The notes beneath the pieces are model-generated. The model worked only from the letters and a program-made list of their open reading frames with translations, had not been told where the DNA came from and did no database searches. Positions 44,940 through 53,582 of a stretch of DNA of 64,000 nucleotides are shown here, one piece after another. Origin of the DNA: Vibrio algarum (GTDB taxonomy: Bacteria > Pseudomonadota > Gammaproteobacteria > Enterobacterales > Vibrionaceae). The stretch is taken from contig NZ_JAQLOI010000001.1 of the NCBI RefSeq assembly GCF_028204155.1, positions 2,046,001-2,110,000 of the forward strand, written 5' to 3'. Within the stretch, counting starts at the first letter, position 1, and each line of letters opens with the position of its first letter. The position numbers and the translations under genes were made by a program.

Positions 44940-47900
44940 CTAAAGCATTGACAAAAGAGCTTGCACAGGGTGCTTCATCTTTTCATGTTCTAATCGTTTA
45001 ACTTGACTCCGACAAGAATAACCCGTGACCAAACATCGGTCTTTTGGTAGTTTTTGCATCTGTGGCCCCCAACTTAATTCATAGATATCTTTCGACATTT
45101 GATATTTATCCTGCTCATGTCCAAATGTCCCGGCCATGCCACAACACCCTACAGATACACTCTCTAAAACCGCACCAAAAAACTTAAAAATTGTTTGCCA
45201 CTCTTTTTCAGCATTTGGCATCCGTGTTTTCTCGGTACAGTGAGCGAAAAGATGCCAAGGAGCTTCGTTGCTAGGCTCTCCCACTTTTAAACTATCAAGT
45301 TGATTTAATAGGTACTCATGTGAATTAAGAACTTGAAACTCCCCTCTTTCCGTACCAAGAATGTCAACATACTCATCTCGATAACAAAGTACCAAGGCAG
45401 GATCGACACCAACCATCGGTATATTAAGGTCTGAGACCATATTCAAAAAACCTGCCGCTGATTTGGCCGTCTCTGTAAACTGCTTTAAAAACCCTTTGAT
45501 ATGTTGTGCTTTTCCATTTGGTTTGAACGGCAATAAGACCGGATGTTTACCCAACTTCTCCAAAAGAGAAACAAAATCAGCAACAACGTCTGCATCATAA
45601 AAAGAGGTAAATGGGTCTTGCACAATAAGTACATGCTTATCTCTGTCTTCTTTTGAAAGCTGAGCAAGCGCTTGAATATCGAAATTAACCTTGTCATTTT
45701 TAGTCAGTCGTTGTTTTAACGTCGGTTGCGATAATAAAGGTGCATCAATATATCCGACTGATTTAGCCGTCAAACTCTGTACCCATTTTTGCGCCAAAAC
45801 AGCGTTCACCACAAATGGTGCTTTTGCCATTAACGGCAACATGGTCTCTATATTTGCGACAAGGTAATCTTTTGCAGGACGTTGGTAACGAGAATAATAA
45901 ACATTAAGAAAGCGCGACCTGAAGCTCGGGACATCAACTTTAATAGGACATTGAGTACCGCAAGCCTTACACGCCAAACAACCATTCATCGCATCGTAGA
46001 CTTCATGTGAAAAATCATATTCGTGTCGCTTATTCAGAGTGTTTCTTACTCTATCAATCATGACTTTAATGGTTGGATTAGTGTTAAGCGTATTATTTTC
46101 AAGGTCTAAAATGTCAACACCCTGCTCTGTCAACTGACGAAGCCACTCACGTACCAGTCCTGCTCGACCTTTCGGTGAATGTCTTCTATCCGCAGTCACT
46201 TTCATCGAAGGACACATAGGGGAGCTGGTATCATAGTTAAAACAAAGCCCATTACCATTACAGTCCATGGCTTGCTTAAAGCTATCTCTAACTGTCACAC
46301 TAATTTGGCGGTCATAGAAAGCGCGTTTCGTGTCACTCACCTTAACTAAGCTAGCTGTGCTATCTAATGGCGTACAAATTTTACCTGGGTTCATTTTGTT
46401 CATTGGGTCAAATGCAGCTTTTACACGACGAAGTTCAACAAACAGTTCTTCACCAAAGAATTCTGGTCCGTATTCTGAACGATACCCTTTACCGTGTTCA
46501 CCCCACATTAATCCGCCATATTTCGCAACTAACGCAACAACTCGATCAGATAATTCTTGCATTAAAGACTCTTGTAAGGGGTCGCATAGATCAAGAGCCG
46601 GACGCACATGAAGGACACCCGTATCGACATGACCAAACATTCCATAGTAGAGTCCTTTGCTATCAAGTAACTCTCGGAACTCCACTATAAAATCAGCGAG
46701 ATGCTCTGGAGGCACACAAGTATCTTCGGTAAAGGGTACGGGCTTGGCTCTACCTTTTGTCGCGCCAAGTAACCCTACGGCTTTTTTCTCATCCCATATA
46801 TCCGACCAATACTGGTCAAATCGTCACAAACTTGATAGCCAATGAGCCCTTGTTCATCATTTGCGAGCATCTGGTCTAGTTTTGCCGTTAACGCTCTAAC
46901 CTGATCGGCTATCTCTTGATCATCACTACCTGCAAATTCGACAATATTGATACCAAGCATCTCTTTATCTGGTACATCAAGAAGTAAGTCACGTACGGAG
47001 TGCCAGACAATATCTTCTTTGGCTAGATTGAGAACTTTAGAGTCAATGGTTTCAACAGATAAAGCATCTGCATTTACTAAAAATGGTGCCATTCTTAGCG
47101 CAGAGTCAAAGCTGTTGTACTTTACGTTGACTAACGTCCTTGCTTTAGGAATAGGGGTGAGATTCAATTTGGCTTCCGTTATAAAAGCTAAAGATCCTTC
47201 TGAACCACAAAGCACACGAGTTAAATCAAACTCACCTTGCTCGCTCAGTGCGTTTTTAAGATCATAACCGGTAAGAAAGCGATTTAAAGGAGGAAACTTA
47301 TCAACGATTTGTGCCCTCTTATCTCTACACACTTTTTCGGTAATCTGGTATGCATCATAAGCGTATTCACCTACTTCAGGTACACCATGAGAATCGTCGG
47401 TTTCGTATATAGAGCCGTCTGCAAATACAGCTTGCAATGAAAGGACATGATCGGAGGTTTTACCATACCTAAGTGAACCTTGACCGGATGCATCCGTATT
47501 TATCATGCCGCCAAGCGTCGCTCTGTTACTTGTAGAAAGCTCAGGGGAGAAAAAATAACCAAATGGGCGAACGGCATCATTTAATTGGTCTTTAATTATA
47601 CCGGTTTGAACTCTTACCCAACCCTCTTTTTGGTTGATCTCTAGTACTTTGTTCATATGTCTAGAGAGATCAACAACGATTCCCTTTGTAAGCGACTGAC
47701 CATTGGTTCCCGTACCACCGCCTCGAGGAGAAAATGTAATACGTTCATAATCTGGATGGATACTTAGCTTACCGATAAGAATAACATCAGCCGTTGTCTT
47801 AGGGTGCACCACCGCCTGTGGCAGTTGTTGATAAACACTATTATCAGTGGCGACAGCAAGTCGACTCGAATATTGAGATTCGATATCACCAGTAAAGCCC

Positions 47901-48025
47901 TGGTTAACTAATTGCTCCAAGTACTTTAAAACAACGGGATCAACGCTGTTTTGGTTTTCTAATCGAGGTAACGTTAATCTGTTCGGCATTTTTAAATTTT
48001 TAGACATATTTGTATTGCTAGACAT
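44940..48025 (-). CDS. ydiJ: YdiJ-type FAD/Fe-S dehydrogenase (one frameshift as read)
   Basis: About 1028 residues after repair (E. coli YdiJ 1018). E. coli YdiJ has been reported as a D-2-hydroxyglutarate dehydrogenase. N-terminal FAD_binding_4 domain (FSPRGGGTGTNGQSLTKG), FAD-linked oxidase C domain (YGMFGHVDTGVLHVRPALD), then a 4Fe-4S region (CLACKACGTQCPIKVDVP) and a C-terminal CCG domain (VGCCGMAGTFG). As read, the first part ends IYGMRKKP-stop at 46775 and the second opens in another frame. One extra base in the T6 run at 46782-46787 (A6 on the coding strand) restores GMRKKAVGLLG. The A-AAA-AAG there is also the strongest known -1 slippery heptamer, but base loss is more likely. Confidence 0.93.
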
Positions 48026-48200
48026 CGTGCTTCCTGCCCTTTAGTTCACTGTATCCTACAGTCAGGGGTATGCTGAAGTGGTAAAATTATGATTTAGGTC
48101 ACTTTACCTCATCTGACATTTGAACAAAACATTATTCCTAATGACCTAGCCGATATTTTTGTCCATAATCAATAGCAACTAACGCTTAAACGATATAAGA

Positions 48201-48884
48201 ATGAAAACAATGAAAAAAAATAAAGTCGTCACTACCGAAGATATCTTGCTTATGCTTTGTCAATCTGTATCCGGTGTCTTGAGCTCTGCTACCGATACTA
48301 GTATTCAATACTCTGCGATGGTTCAAAAAATCAATAAAACCTGCTTACGCCCCGATTTTGGATGTTTCGTATTGTTTGATGGTGGTTTTTCAGGGTTGGT
48401 TGTTATTAACTTCACCTCGCAAGCGGCATTAGAAGTCTATACCAACTACATGCGTAACATGGGCATGCCAGAAGAAGAGCTTGCAATACACCACACTTCA
48501 GATGAAGTAGGTGATGTTTTGGGTGAATTAATGAACCAATTGGTTGGAGACTTTACCAACAAAATCCGTAATGAATTAAAAACCAACATTACCCAGAACC
48601 AACCTAAAATGCTCGCTATAAATAAACAAGTTCTAATTTCTGTCGATACTAACCTAGATAGACCACAAGCAAGACGAGTTACTTTTTCAACAGAAGGTAA
48701 TAACATTTTTTACTTAGAATTAGCGATGGACAAAACCGAGTTCATTCAAATGGAAGAGTTTAAAATAGAAGAAAACGAGACCCCCGACCAGATTCTAGAA
48801 CAAGAGCAAAATAAAAAAGCAAAAGTGAAAGAAGTCGAATCAAACCAGTTTGCTGATGATCTATTAGATGAACTAGGTATATAG
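48201..48884 (+). CDS. DUF3334 family protein (CheX/CheC-like fold suspected)
   Basis: 227 residues, cytosolic. The DUF3334 family of vibrios and relatives, by its middle section TSDEVGDVLGELMNQLVGDFTNKIRNEL. That helix pattern (E-x-x-x-x-x-G-E-x-x-N) resembles CheX/CheC phosphatases of chemotaxis, so a CheX-like fold is plausible but not shown. A Glu/Lys-rich C-terminal tail ends FADDLLDELGI, which resembles short docking peptides. Monocistronic, with a terminator downstream. Confidence 0.8.
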   Translation: MKTMKKNKVVTTEDILLMLCQSVSGVLSSATDTSIQYSAMVQKINKTCLRPDFGCFVLFDGGFSGLVVINFTSQAALEVYTNYMRNMGMPEEELAIHHTSDEVGDVLGELMNQLVGDFTNKIRNELKTNITQNQPKMLAINKQVLISVDTNLDRPQARRVTFSTEGNNIFYLELAMDKTEFIQMEEFKIEENETPDQILEQEQNKKAKVKEVESNQFADDLLDELGI

Positions 48885-48915
48885 CTTAAGTACTATATAA
48901 AATAGTTATCCGCTT

Positions 48916-48938
48916 AAAACCGTCGAAAGACGGTTTTT
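48916..48938 (+). terminator. Terminator of the DUF3334 gene
   Basis: AAAACCGTC/GACGGTTTT with a GAAA tetraloop and T6. Confidence 0.9.
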
Positions 48939-49036
48939 TATTAAGATCAAAAAGCAAAGCTCTCCTTTATCTCCAACGTAAAAGTGGGTAAAATAGCCGA
49001 CTTTTCTAAGCTAGACACTCGATTTTAAGTAGGTTC

Positions 49037-49720
49037 ATGGATAAGCAGAAAGCGCTAAAAAAGATTGCGAAATGCCTTGAGTTAGGTAACTCAGCTAATG
49101 TTAATGAGGCGGCACAAGCAATTAAGATGGCCCACAGATTAATGATTAAATATGGTCTGGATAAAGACGATATTGAATTCATTAAGATGGGCAAGACCCA
49201 GTCTACTCATCTGCTGCCAACCAGTATTAGTTCAACTATATTGCGCGTTATTCGTGGTATCAATACGAAATTTGGAGTCGAAGCAGTATTGTTAAACCAT
49301 AAAGGGCTTAAACGAGTAGAATTTATTGGAGAAGCCGATCGCGCCATTTTTGCGGCATTTGCGTTCGATATTATCTATCGAGAAATGAACGAGCATACCG
49401 GTCAATTTAGAAATAGTTTCTCTGGCTCGGGCACAAGCACGACAGAAGTAACACGCAGAGTAAACTCATTTGTATCTGGTTGGGTAGAAGGTGCGCTCGA
49501 AAAACTGCCCGAGATAGCACCAGACGACGACTCTAATAATAAAATCAACAACTATATCGACCGCGAATTTAAAAATATCGACCGCGAAACTTTTAAACAA
49601 CAGTTAAGAGACGCGATGAAAAATATCACTAAAGACTATGAAGTCGGATTGAAGAAAGGTCGTAAGCTTTCCGTTAATCGACCTGTCGACGGAGCTAAAG
49701 CACCCAAAATGCTTAAGTAG
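49037..49720 (+). CDS. DUF2786 domain protein
   Basis: 227 residues. The N-terminal 40 residues (KALKKIAKCLELGNSANVNEAAQAIKMAHRLMIKYGL) are the DUF2786 helix hairpin. The middle (ISSTILRVIRGINTKFGVEAVL, FIGEADRAIFAAFAFDIIYREM) is the associated alpha/beta domain seen in phage and chromosomal homologues, and the C-terminus is basic. Function unknown; no catalytic motif I recognise. Followed after 31 nt by the Sel1/J-domain gene, so possibly co-transcribed. Confidence 0.85.
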   Translation: MDKQKALKKIAKCLELGNSANVNEAAQAIKMAHRLMIKYGLDKDDIEFIKMGKTQSTHLLPTSISSTILRVIRGINTKFGVEAVLLNHKGLKRVEFIGEADRAIFAAFAFDIIYREMNEHTGQFRNSFSGSGTSTTEVTRRVNSFVSGWVEGALEKLPEIAPDDDSNNKINNYIDREFKNIDRETFKQQLRDAMKNITKDYEVGLKKGRKLSVNRPVDGAKAPKMLK

Positions 49721-49751
49721 GTAAGGTTATACCAACACGTAGGATAGCAAC

Positions 49752-50652
49752 ATGAAACGCATAAGAATTGAATGGCTCGCTTGTTGTATCCTACTAACCA
49801 CGATTTCACTTCACACCTCTGCTGAAATAGACAAAACGCTTCTAACAGAAGCCGAGTCTGGAAACGCCAAGGCACAAATTAAATTAGCACTTGCCTACAA
49901 AGAAGAAAAAAATACCAAACAAGCCACTTTTGGCTCGTAACTGCTGCGACCAAAGGAAACACCGAAGCGTTATTTTTGTTAGGTGAATTTTTTGAATCTA
50001 GTGATAGTGGACAATATAAATCCCTTCCCATTGCTGAAAACTGGTACTTAATAGGTAGTAATAATGGTAACAAAAATGCTGAATTAGGTTACGAGCGAGT
50101 GCTAGAAACTCAGTTTAACAACCGAAGAGCTAACCTTGTTTCATCCATAACCGTACTAGATGACCAAATTGACGAAGACATTCAACAGTCTGCCAATAGT
50201 AAAACCGATTTTTTTAATCAAAAACAAAATAGAATCAGTAGTGATATCATCATCACCAGTTTTCTACTAATGTGCGTACTGTTCTACGTTACAGTTAAGC
50301 GCCTAGTCACACATAAAAAAACTGGTCAAAAAGAAGACCTCAATCGCCAACTTGCTCATCAAACAAAAAAAACAAGAACGTTACAAAGACACTTAGCGGC
50401 CGCACATTTTCAACTTAAAAAAATCAAGACCAACTTCAAAAAGCCAATGTAGACCAAAGTATTATTATTGCATGTGCAGTACTTGGCTATAACCCAAGTC
50501 GTTTACCAAGTGAAAAAGAAATCAAATTAAGATACAAGAAGTTATGTCGAGTTTATCACCCAGACGCTAATGGTTCTGATGAGGAAATGAAACGCTTGAA
50601 TGGCGCAGTAAAGGTCATTAGTAGCTATCTTAAGCAAACCCAAAGGAAATAA
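49752..50652 (+). CDS. Sel1-repeat/membrane/J-domain protein (two frameshifts as read)
   Basis: About 300 residues after two one-base repairs. Signal peptide or anchor, then Sel1-like repeats (EAESGNAKAQIKLALAYKEE; ATFWLVTAATKGN), a membrane helix (IIITSFLLMCVLFYVTV), a basic coiled coil, and a C-terminal J-domain with the diagnostic HPD motif (LCRVYHPDANGSDEEMKRLNGA). As read it stops at 49940 (T4 at 49928-49931 needs one more T) and at 50452 (A7 at 50417-50423 needs one more A). Both repairs give continuous homology-like sequence. A membrane-anchored co-chaperone for DnaK on the cytoplasmic side is inferred. I know no name for it. Confidence 0.82.
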
Positions 50653-50779
50653 GATAACAATAATTTAACATTTATTTTCTACGTATGTCATAATAGCGCC
50701 CAAAAATAGCGTTGTACTAAATGGTTAGTTGATTTTTTCGATTAGATACAAACGCATATAAGCTATTGGAGAGAATGTA

Positions 50780-50968
50780 ATGTTTAACACTGAAGGAAAC
50801 TGTGATTGGTGCAATAGGCATCGTTTACTGATTCGGCATGACTATATTGATGGTAAATATAACCACTCTTGCGAAAGCTGTAATGATCTAGCAAAAATAG
50901 ATGTCCGATTATTTAATACAGATGAAATTGCACTGAGAAATAAAATGGCAGAAAGCCTACACAGCTAA
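50780..50968 (+). CDS. Small protein with two CxxC pairs
   Basis: 62 residues, preceded by a strong TTGGAGAGAATGTA ribosome site and followed by a terminator, so real. Two CxxC pairs (GNCDWCNRH and HSCESCNDL), 25-30 residues apart, make a small treble-clef or zinc-ribbon. The remainder is helical and charged. No family recognised; a DNA- or protein-binding zinc mini-domain is inferred. Confidence 0.75.
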   Translation: MFNTEGNCDWCNRHRLLIRHDYIDGKYNHSCESCNDLAKIDVRLFNTDEIALRNKMAESLHS

Positions 50969-50992
50969 AATATAGTGGCTGCCCTCTTTTTT

Positions 50993-51016
50993 AAAAACCG
51001 CAACGCGGTTTTTTTT
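50993..51016 (+). terminator. Terminator of the small CxxC gene
   Basis: AAAAACCGC/GCGGTTTTT stem with an AAC loop and a T8 tail. Confidence 0.9.
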
Positions 51017-51103
51017 ATATCTGAAAATCGCCTCTAGCCCTTATTATTTATATCTTTCGTTCAAATTCCATCAATTACATGTATGAATACAACAAAAAAA
51101 CGC

Positions 51104-51144
51104 TTGCATAGTGAACAAATAAGAACTACTGTCTATACATACAG
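51104..51144 (+). promoter_or_regulatory. sulA promoter with LexA operator
   Basis: The SOS box CTGT-CTATACAT-ACAG (51129-51144) matches the LexA consensus CTGT-N8-ACAG. It overlaps the -10 TACTGT (51127-51132) of a promoter whose -35 is TTGCAT (51104-51109), 17 nt away. LexA bound here would block RNA polymerase. Confidence 0.88.
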
Positions 51145-51165
51145 TATGTACAGAGAGACAGTATT

Positions 51166-51576
51166 ATGCTTCAACTAAACAGCGATAACACAACAAACAA
51201 TATAGCCCCTTTGCGAAACAAGGTACAAATCGTTAAAGATTCATTTGTATCGAATAAGCTGTACCCTAAACTGGCTAAGTTGTCTCATAAAAAACAGTGG
51301 ATCTTATATACTTCTCACTGCCCTCGCCCCGTTCAATCGGAGTTAGGTCAGCACAATATAAATTGTGCGAGTGTGATTCATTTAAAACCATCCAATCAGT
51401 ATTCTGAAGAGGAAATTGTTATTAAGGCTGTTGAAGCTGGCACCGCAAGTGCTGTAGTGGCAAGTCAACATTTGGATTCGCACGCCAGAGCTCGAATTTT
51501 TATGGTTGCAAAACTGAACTGTTGTTCGGTATTTTTCTTAGATCACGACTTAAAACCAAATCACTTATGCCATTAA
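51166..51576 (+). CDS. sulA: SOS cell-division inhibitor SulA
   Basis: 136 residues, with a LexA box directly upstream, which is itself strong support. SulA binds FtsZ and blocks Z-ring assembly after DNA damage. The RecA/RadA-like minimal fold is visible in KQWILYTSHCPRPVQSEL, then VIHLKPSNQYSEEEIVIKAVEAGTASAVVAS, and a hydrophobic C-terminal strand. Similarity to E. coli SulA is moderate; regulation, size and pattern decide the call. Confidence 0.85.
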   Translation: MLQLNSDNTTNNIAPLRNKVQIVKDSFVSNKLYPKLAKLSHKKQWILYTSHCPRPVQSELGQHNINCASVIHLKPSNQYSEEEIVIKAVEAGTASAVVASQHLDSHARARIFMVAKLNCCSVFFLDHDLKPNHLCH

Positions 51577-51671
51577 TAGCTTGGTCATTCGTTTCAAAGA
51601 TACAAAGACTCAGGTTATGTCAAAATGTGTTCTATTAAGGCTATGCCATAGAGCACAAAGTCTCCCTACAA

Positions 51672-51687
51672 GCGCAAACGTTTGCTT
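51672..51687. promoter_or_regulatory. PurR operator of purC
   Basis: GCGCAAACGTTTGCTT matches the PurR consensus ACGCAAACGTTTGCGT in 14 of 16 positions with an unbroken core. It lies 73 nt upstream of the purC start, where hypoxanthine- or guanine-bound PurR would repress. Confidence 0.88.
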
Positions 51688-51759
51688 TTTCAGTGGAAGT
51701 CCTTTTTAGTTCTGGTATTATGCGCCCATATTTTTAAGCATCTACCAAGGAATGTCTCG

Positions 51760-52866
51760 ATGAGCCTCTCTGATCAAGTTCTCGCTGTTAATGATGATCT
51801 TCCAATCCGTACAGATAAACCCGTTCACAGTGGGAAAGTTCGTTCTGTTTATTGGCTAACTGAAGAAGATAGCCAACGACTAATCAAACAAAAAAATTAC
51901 AACGTTGCTCCTGACGCACCATTAGCAATAATGGTTATCAGTGACCGTATCTCAGCGTTTGATTGTATTTGGCAGGGCGAAGGTGGATTAAAAGGTGTAC
52001 CCGGAAAAGGCGCAGCGCTTAACGCTATATCTAACCATTGGTTTAAGCTATTTAAAGAAAATGGCTTAGCAGAAAGTCATATATTGGATATTCCTCATCC
52101 ATTTGTTTGGATAGTTCAAAAAGCAAAACCAGTCATGATTGAAGCCATTTGTCGAAAATATATCACTGGCTCTATGTGGAGAGCCTATGACAAAGGTGAA
52201 ACTGAGTTCTGCGGTATTCAACTTCCAGAAGGATTAGAAAAAGATAAAACATTGCCAGAACTGCTTATTACTCCTTCGACAAAAGGTATCCTCAAAGGAA
52301 TTCCAAATGTACCTGAAGCTGACGACGTAAATATCTCGCGCAAAAACATTGAAGATAATTTCGCCGCATTTAATTTCAGTAAGTCCGAAGATATAGCTGC
52401 CTATGAACGATTACTGAAAGAAGGTTTTAACGTTATCAGTTCCGCATTAGATAATGTGGACCAAATTTTTGTTGATACTAAATTCGAGTTTGGTTATGTC
52501 ACCGACAGTCATGGTGTAGAAAAACTCATCTACATGGATGAAGTCGGAACTCCTGACTCGTCAAGAATCTGGGATAAAACCGAATACCAAAAAGGTAAAA
52601 TTGTAGAAAACTCAAAAGAAGGTTTTAGGCAGTTCTTACTTAACCATTTTCCCGACCCCGATATACTGCTTAACAAAGAACGTATGGAAGAGCGTTTCGC
52701 ACTAGCCCAAAATAATGAGCTACCGGTCGAAGCGATGAAGAAAGTGTCAGAAGTTTACGTTGGTATCGCAGAAAAAATAACAGGCAATAAAGTACATTTG
52801 AGCAACAATCCAAAACAAGAGATCATCGACGTACTGCGGGATGAATATGATCTCATAGCTAGTTAA
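51760..52866 (+). CDS. purC: Phosphoribosylaminoimidazole-succinocarboxamide (SAICAR) synthase
   Basis: 368 residues from ATG 51760 (AAGGA upstream; start MSLSDQVLAVNDDLPIRTD, typical for the long Vibrio/Pseudoalteromonas form, against about 237 residues in E. coli). Joins aspartate to CAIR in purine synthesis. Motifs SGKVRSVYWL (ATP loop), VISDRISAFD, ITGSMWRAY, TPSTKGILKG and VDTKFEFGY. The open frame to 51682 includes the PurR operator and is not coding. Confidence 0.96.
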   Translation: MSLSDQVLAVNDDLPIRTDKPVHSGKVRSVYWLTEEDSQRLIKQKNYNVAPDAPLAIMVISDRISAFDCIWQGEGGLKGVPGKGAALNAISNHWFKLFKENGLAESHILDIPHPFVWIVQKAKPVMIEAICRKYITGSMWRAYDKGETEFCGIQLPEGLEKDKTLPELLITPSTKGILKGIPNVPEADDVNISRKNIEDNFAAFNFSKSEDIAAYERLLKEGFNVISSALDNVDQIFVDTKFEFGYVTDSHGVEKLIYMDEVGTPDSSRIWDKTEYQKGKIVENSKEGFRQFLLNHFPDPDILLNKERMEERFALAQNNELPVEAMKKVSEVYVGIAEKITGNKVHLSNNPKQEIIDVLRDEYDLIAS

Positions 52867-52920
52867 GTTAACTATGCAGGCTCATTCACTATGTTAATTG
52901 ATATGTAAAAATGCAAACGT

Positions 52921-52948
52921 AAAAAGGGACACTCTCGTGTCCCTTTTT
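52921..52948. terminator. Bidirectional terminator after purC
   Basis: AAAAAGGGACAC and GTGTCCCTTTTT around TCTC. It lies between convergent genes. Confidence 0.92.
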
Positions 52949-52949
52949 G

Positions 52950-53327
52950 TTAAATTCGAATTAAGAACTCGTCTTGAGCACTATGTCTAATTTGTGCGTT
53001 GGTATGCTCAACAATGGTTTCTATTTGTGTTTCGTCCAACTCATAGGGCATCATTAACCTTAGCTCTTCTATACCTTCACGTTTTGCAAGGTTTACCAAA
53101 CTAATTAAATTTGATTCGTCACTACTCTGTGCTGAAAGGTTATTGATTGCTTTATCCCATAACCGGTCATCAGGTTTTCGAGCGTCATCGATATTACTTT
53201 TCCATACTGTGCTAAAAATTGGAGCAAATGAACCAAACGCTTCAATAAAGGTCCATTTCTTTTTACAACTTGCCCCTAAAAATGACGTGTAATCGAAAAC
53301 AACGGATATCGTTTCTTGCTTTTCCAT
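52950..53327 (-). CDS. Conserved hypothetical protein
   Basis: 125 residues from ATG 53327 (GGGGGG directly upstream; the frame to 53357 lacks a ribosome site). It opens MEKQETISVVFDYTSFLGASCKK and holds AFGSFAPIFSTVW and LWDKAINNL; the C-terminal half (KREGIEELRLMMPYELDETQIE) looks like an alpha/beta mini-domain. No signal peptide or catalytic motif. I recall such short proteins in vibrios without assigned function. Confidence 0.7.
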   Translation of the reverse strand: MEKQETISVVFDYTSFLGASCKKKWTFIEAFGSFAPIFSTVWKSNIDDARKPDDRLWDKAINNLSAQSSDESNLISLVNLAKREGIEELRLMMPYELDETQIETIVEHTNAQIRHSAQDEFLIRI

Positions 53328-53582
53328 TATGCCCCCCAAGCGATAGCGGTAAAACAACTTACACTACTATTCATCACCTTGCGGTCGTTAGCAATAGGAT
53401 ATAGAACAATGTTCTGTACCAGTCGGTTATCCGCGATGAAAGGCATATAAAGAGCAAAACTTTAACATAAAGACTACAGTATTGAGACGTATAGTATTAT
53501 GCCTTGTAATAACTCGCACTAATTAGCCGATTAAACTTATATAAAACAAACAAATAGGCAGACCACCAAGGATAACTAGTGT

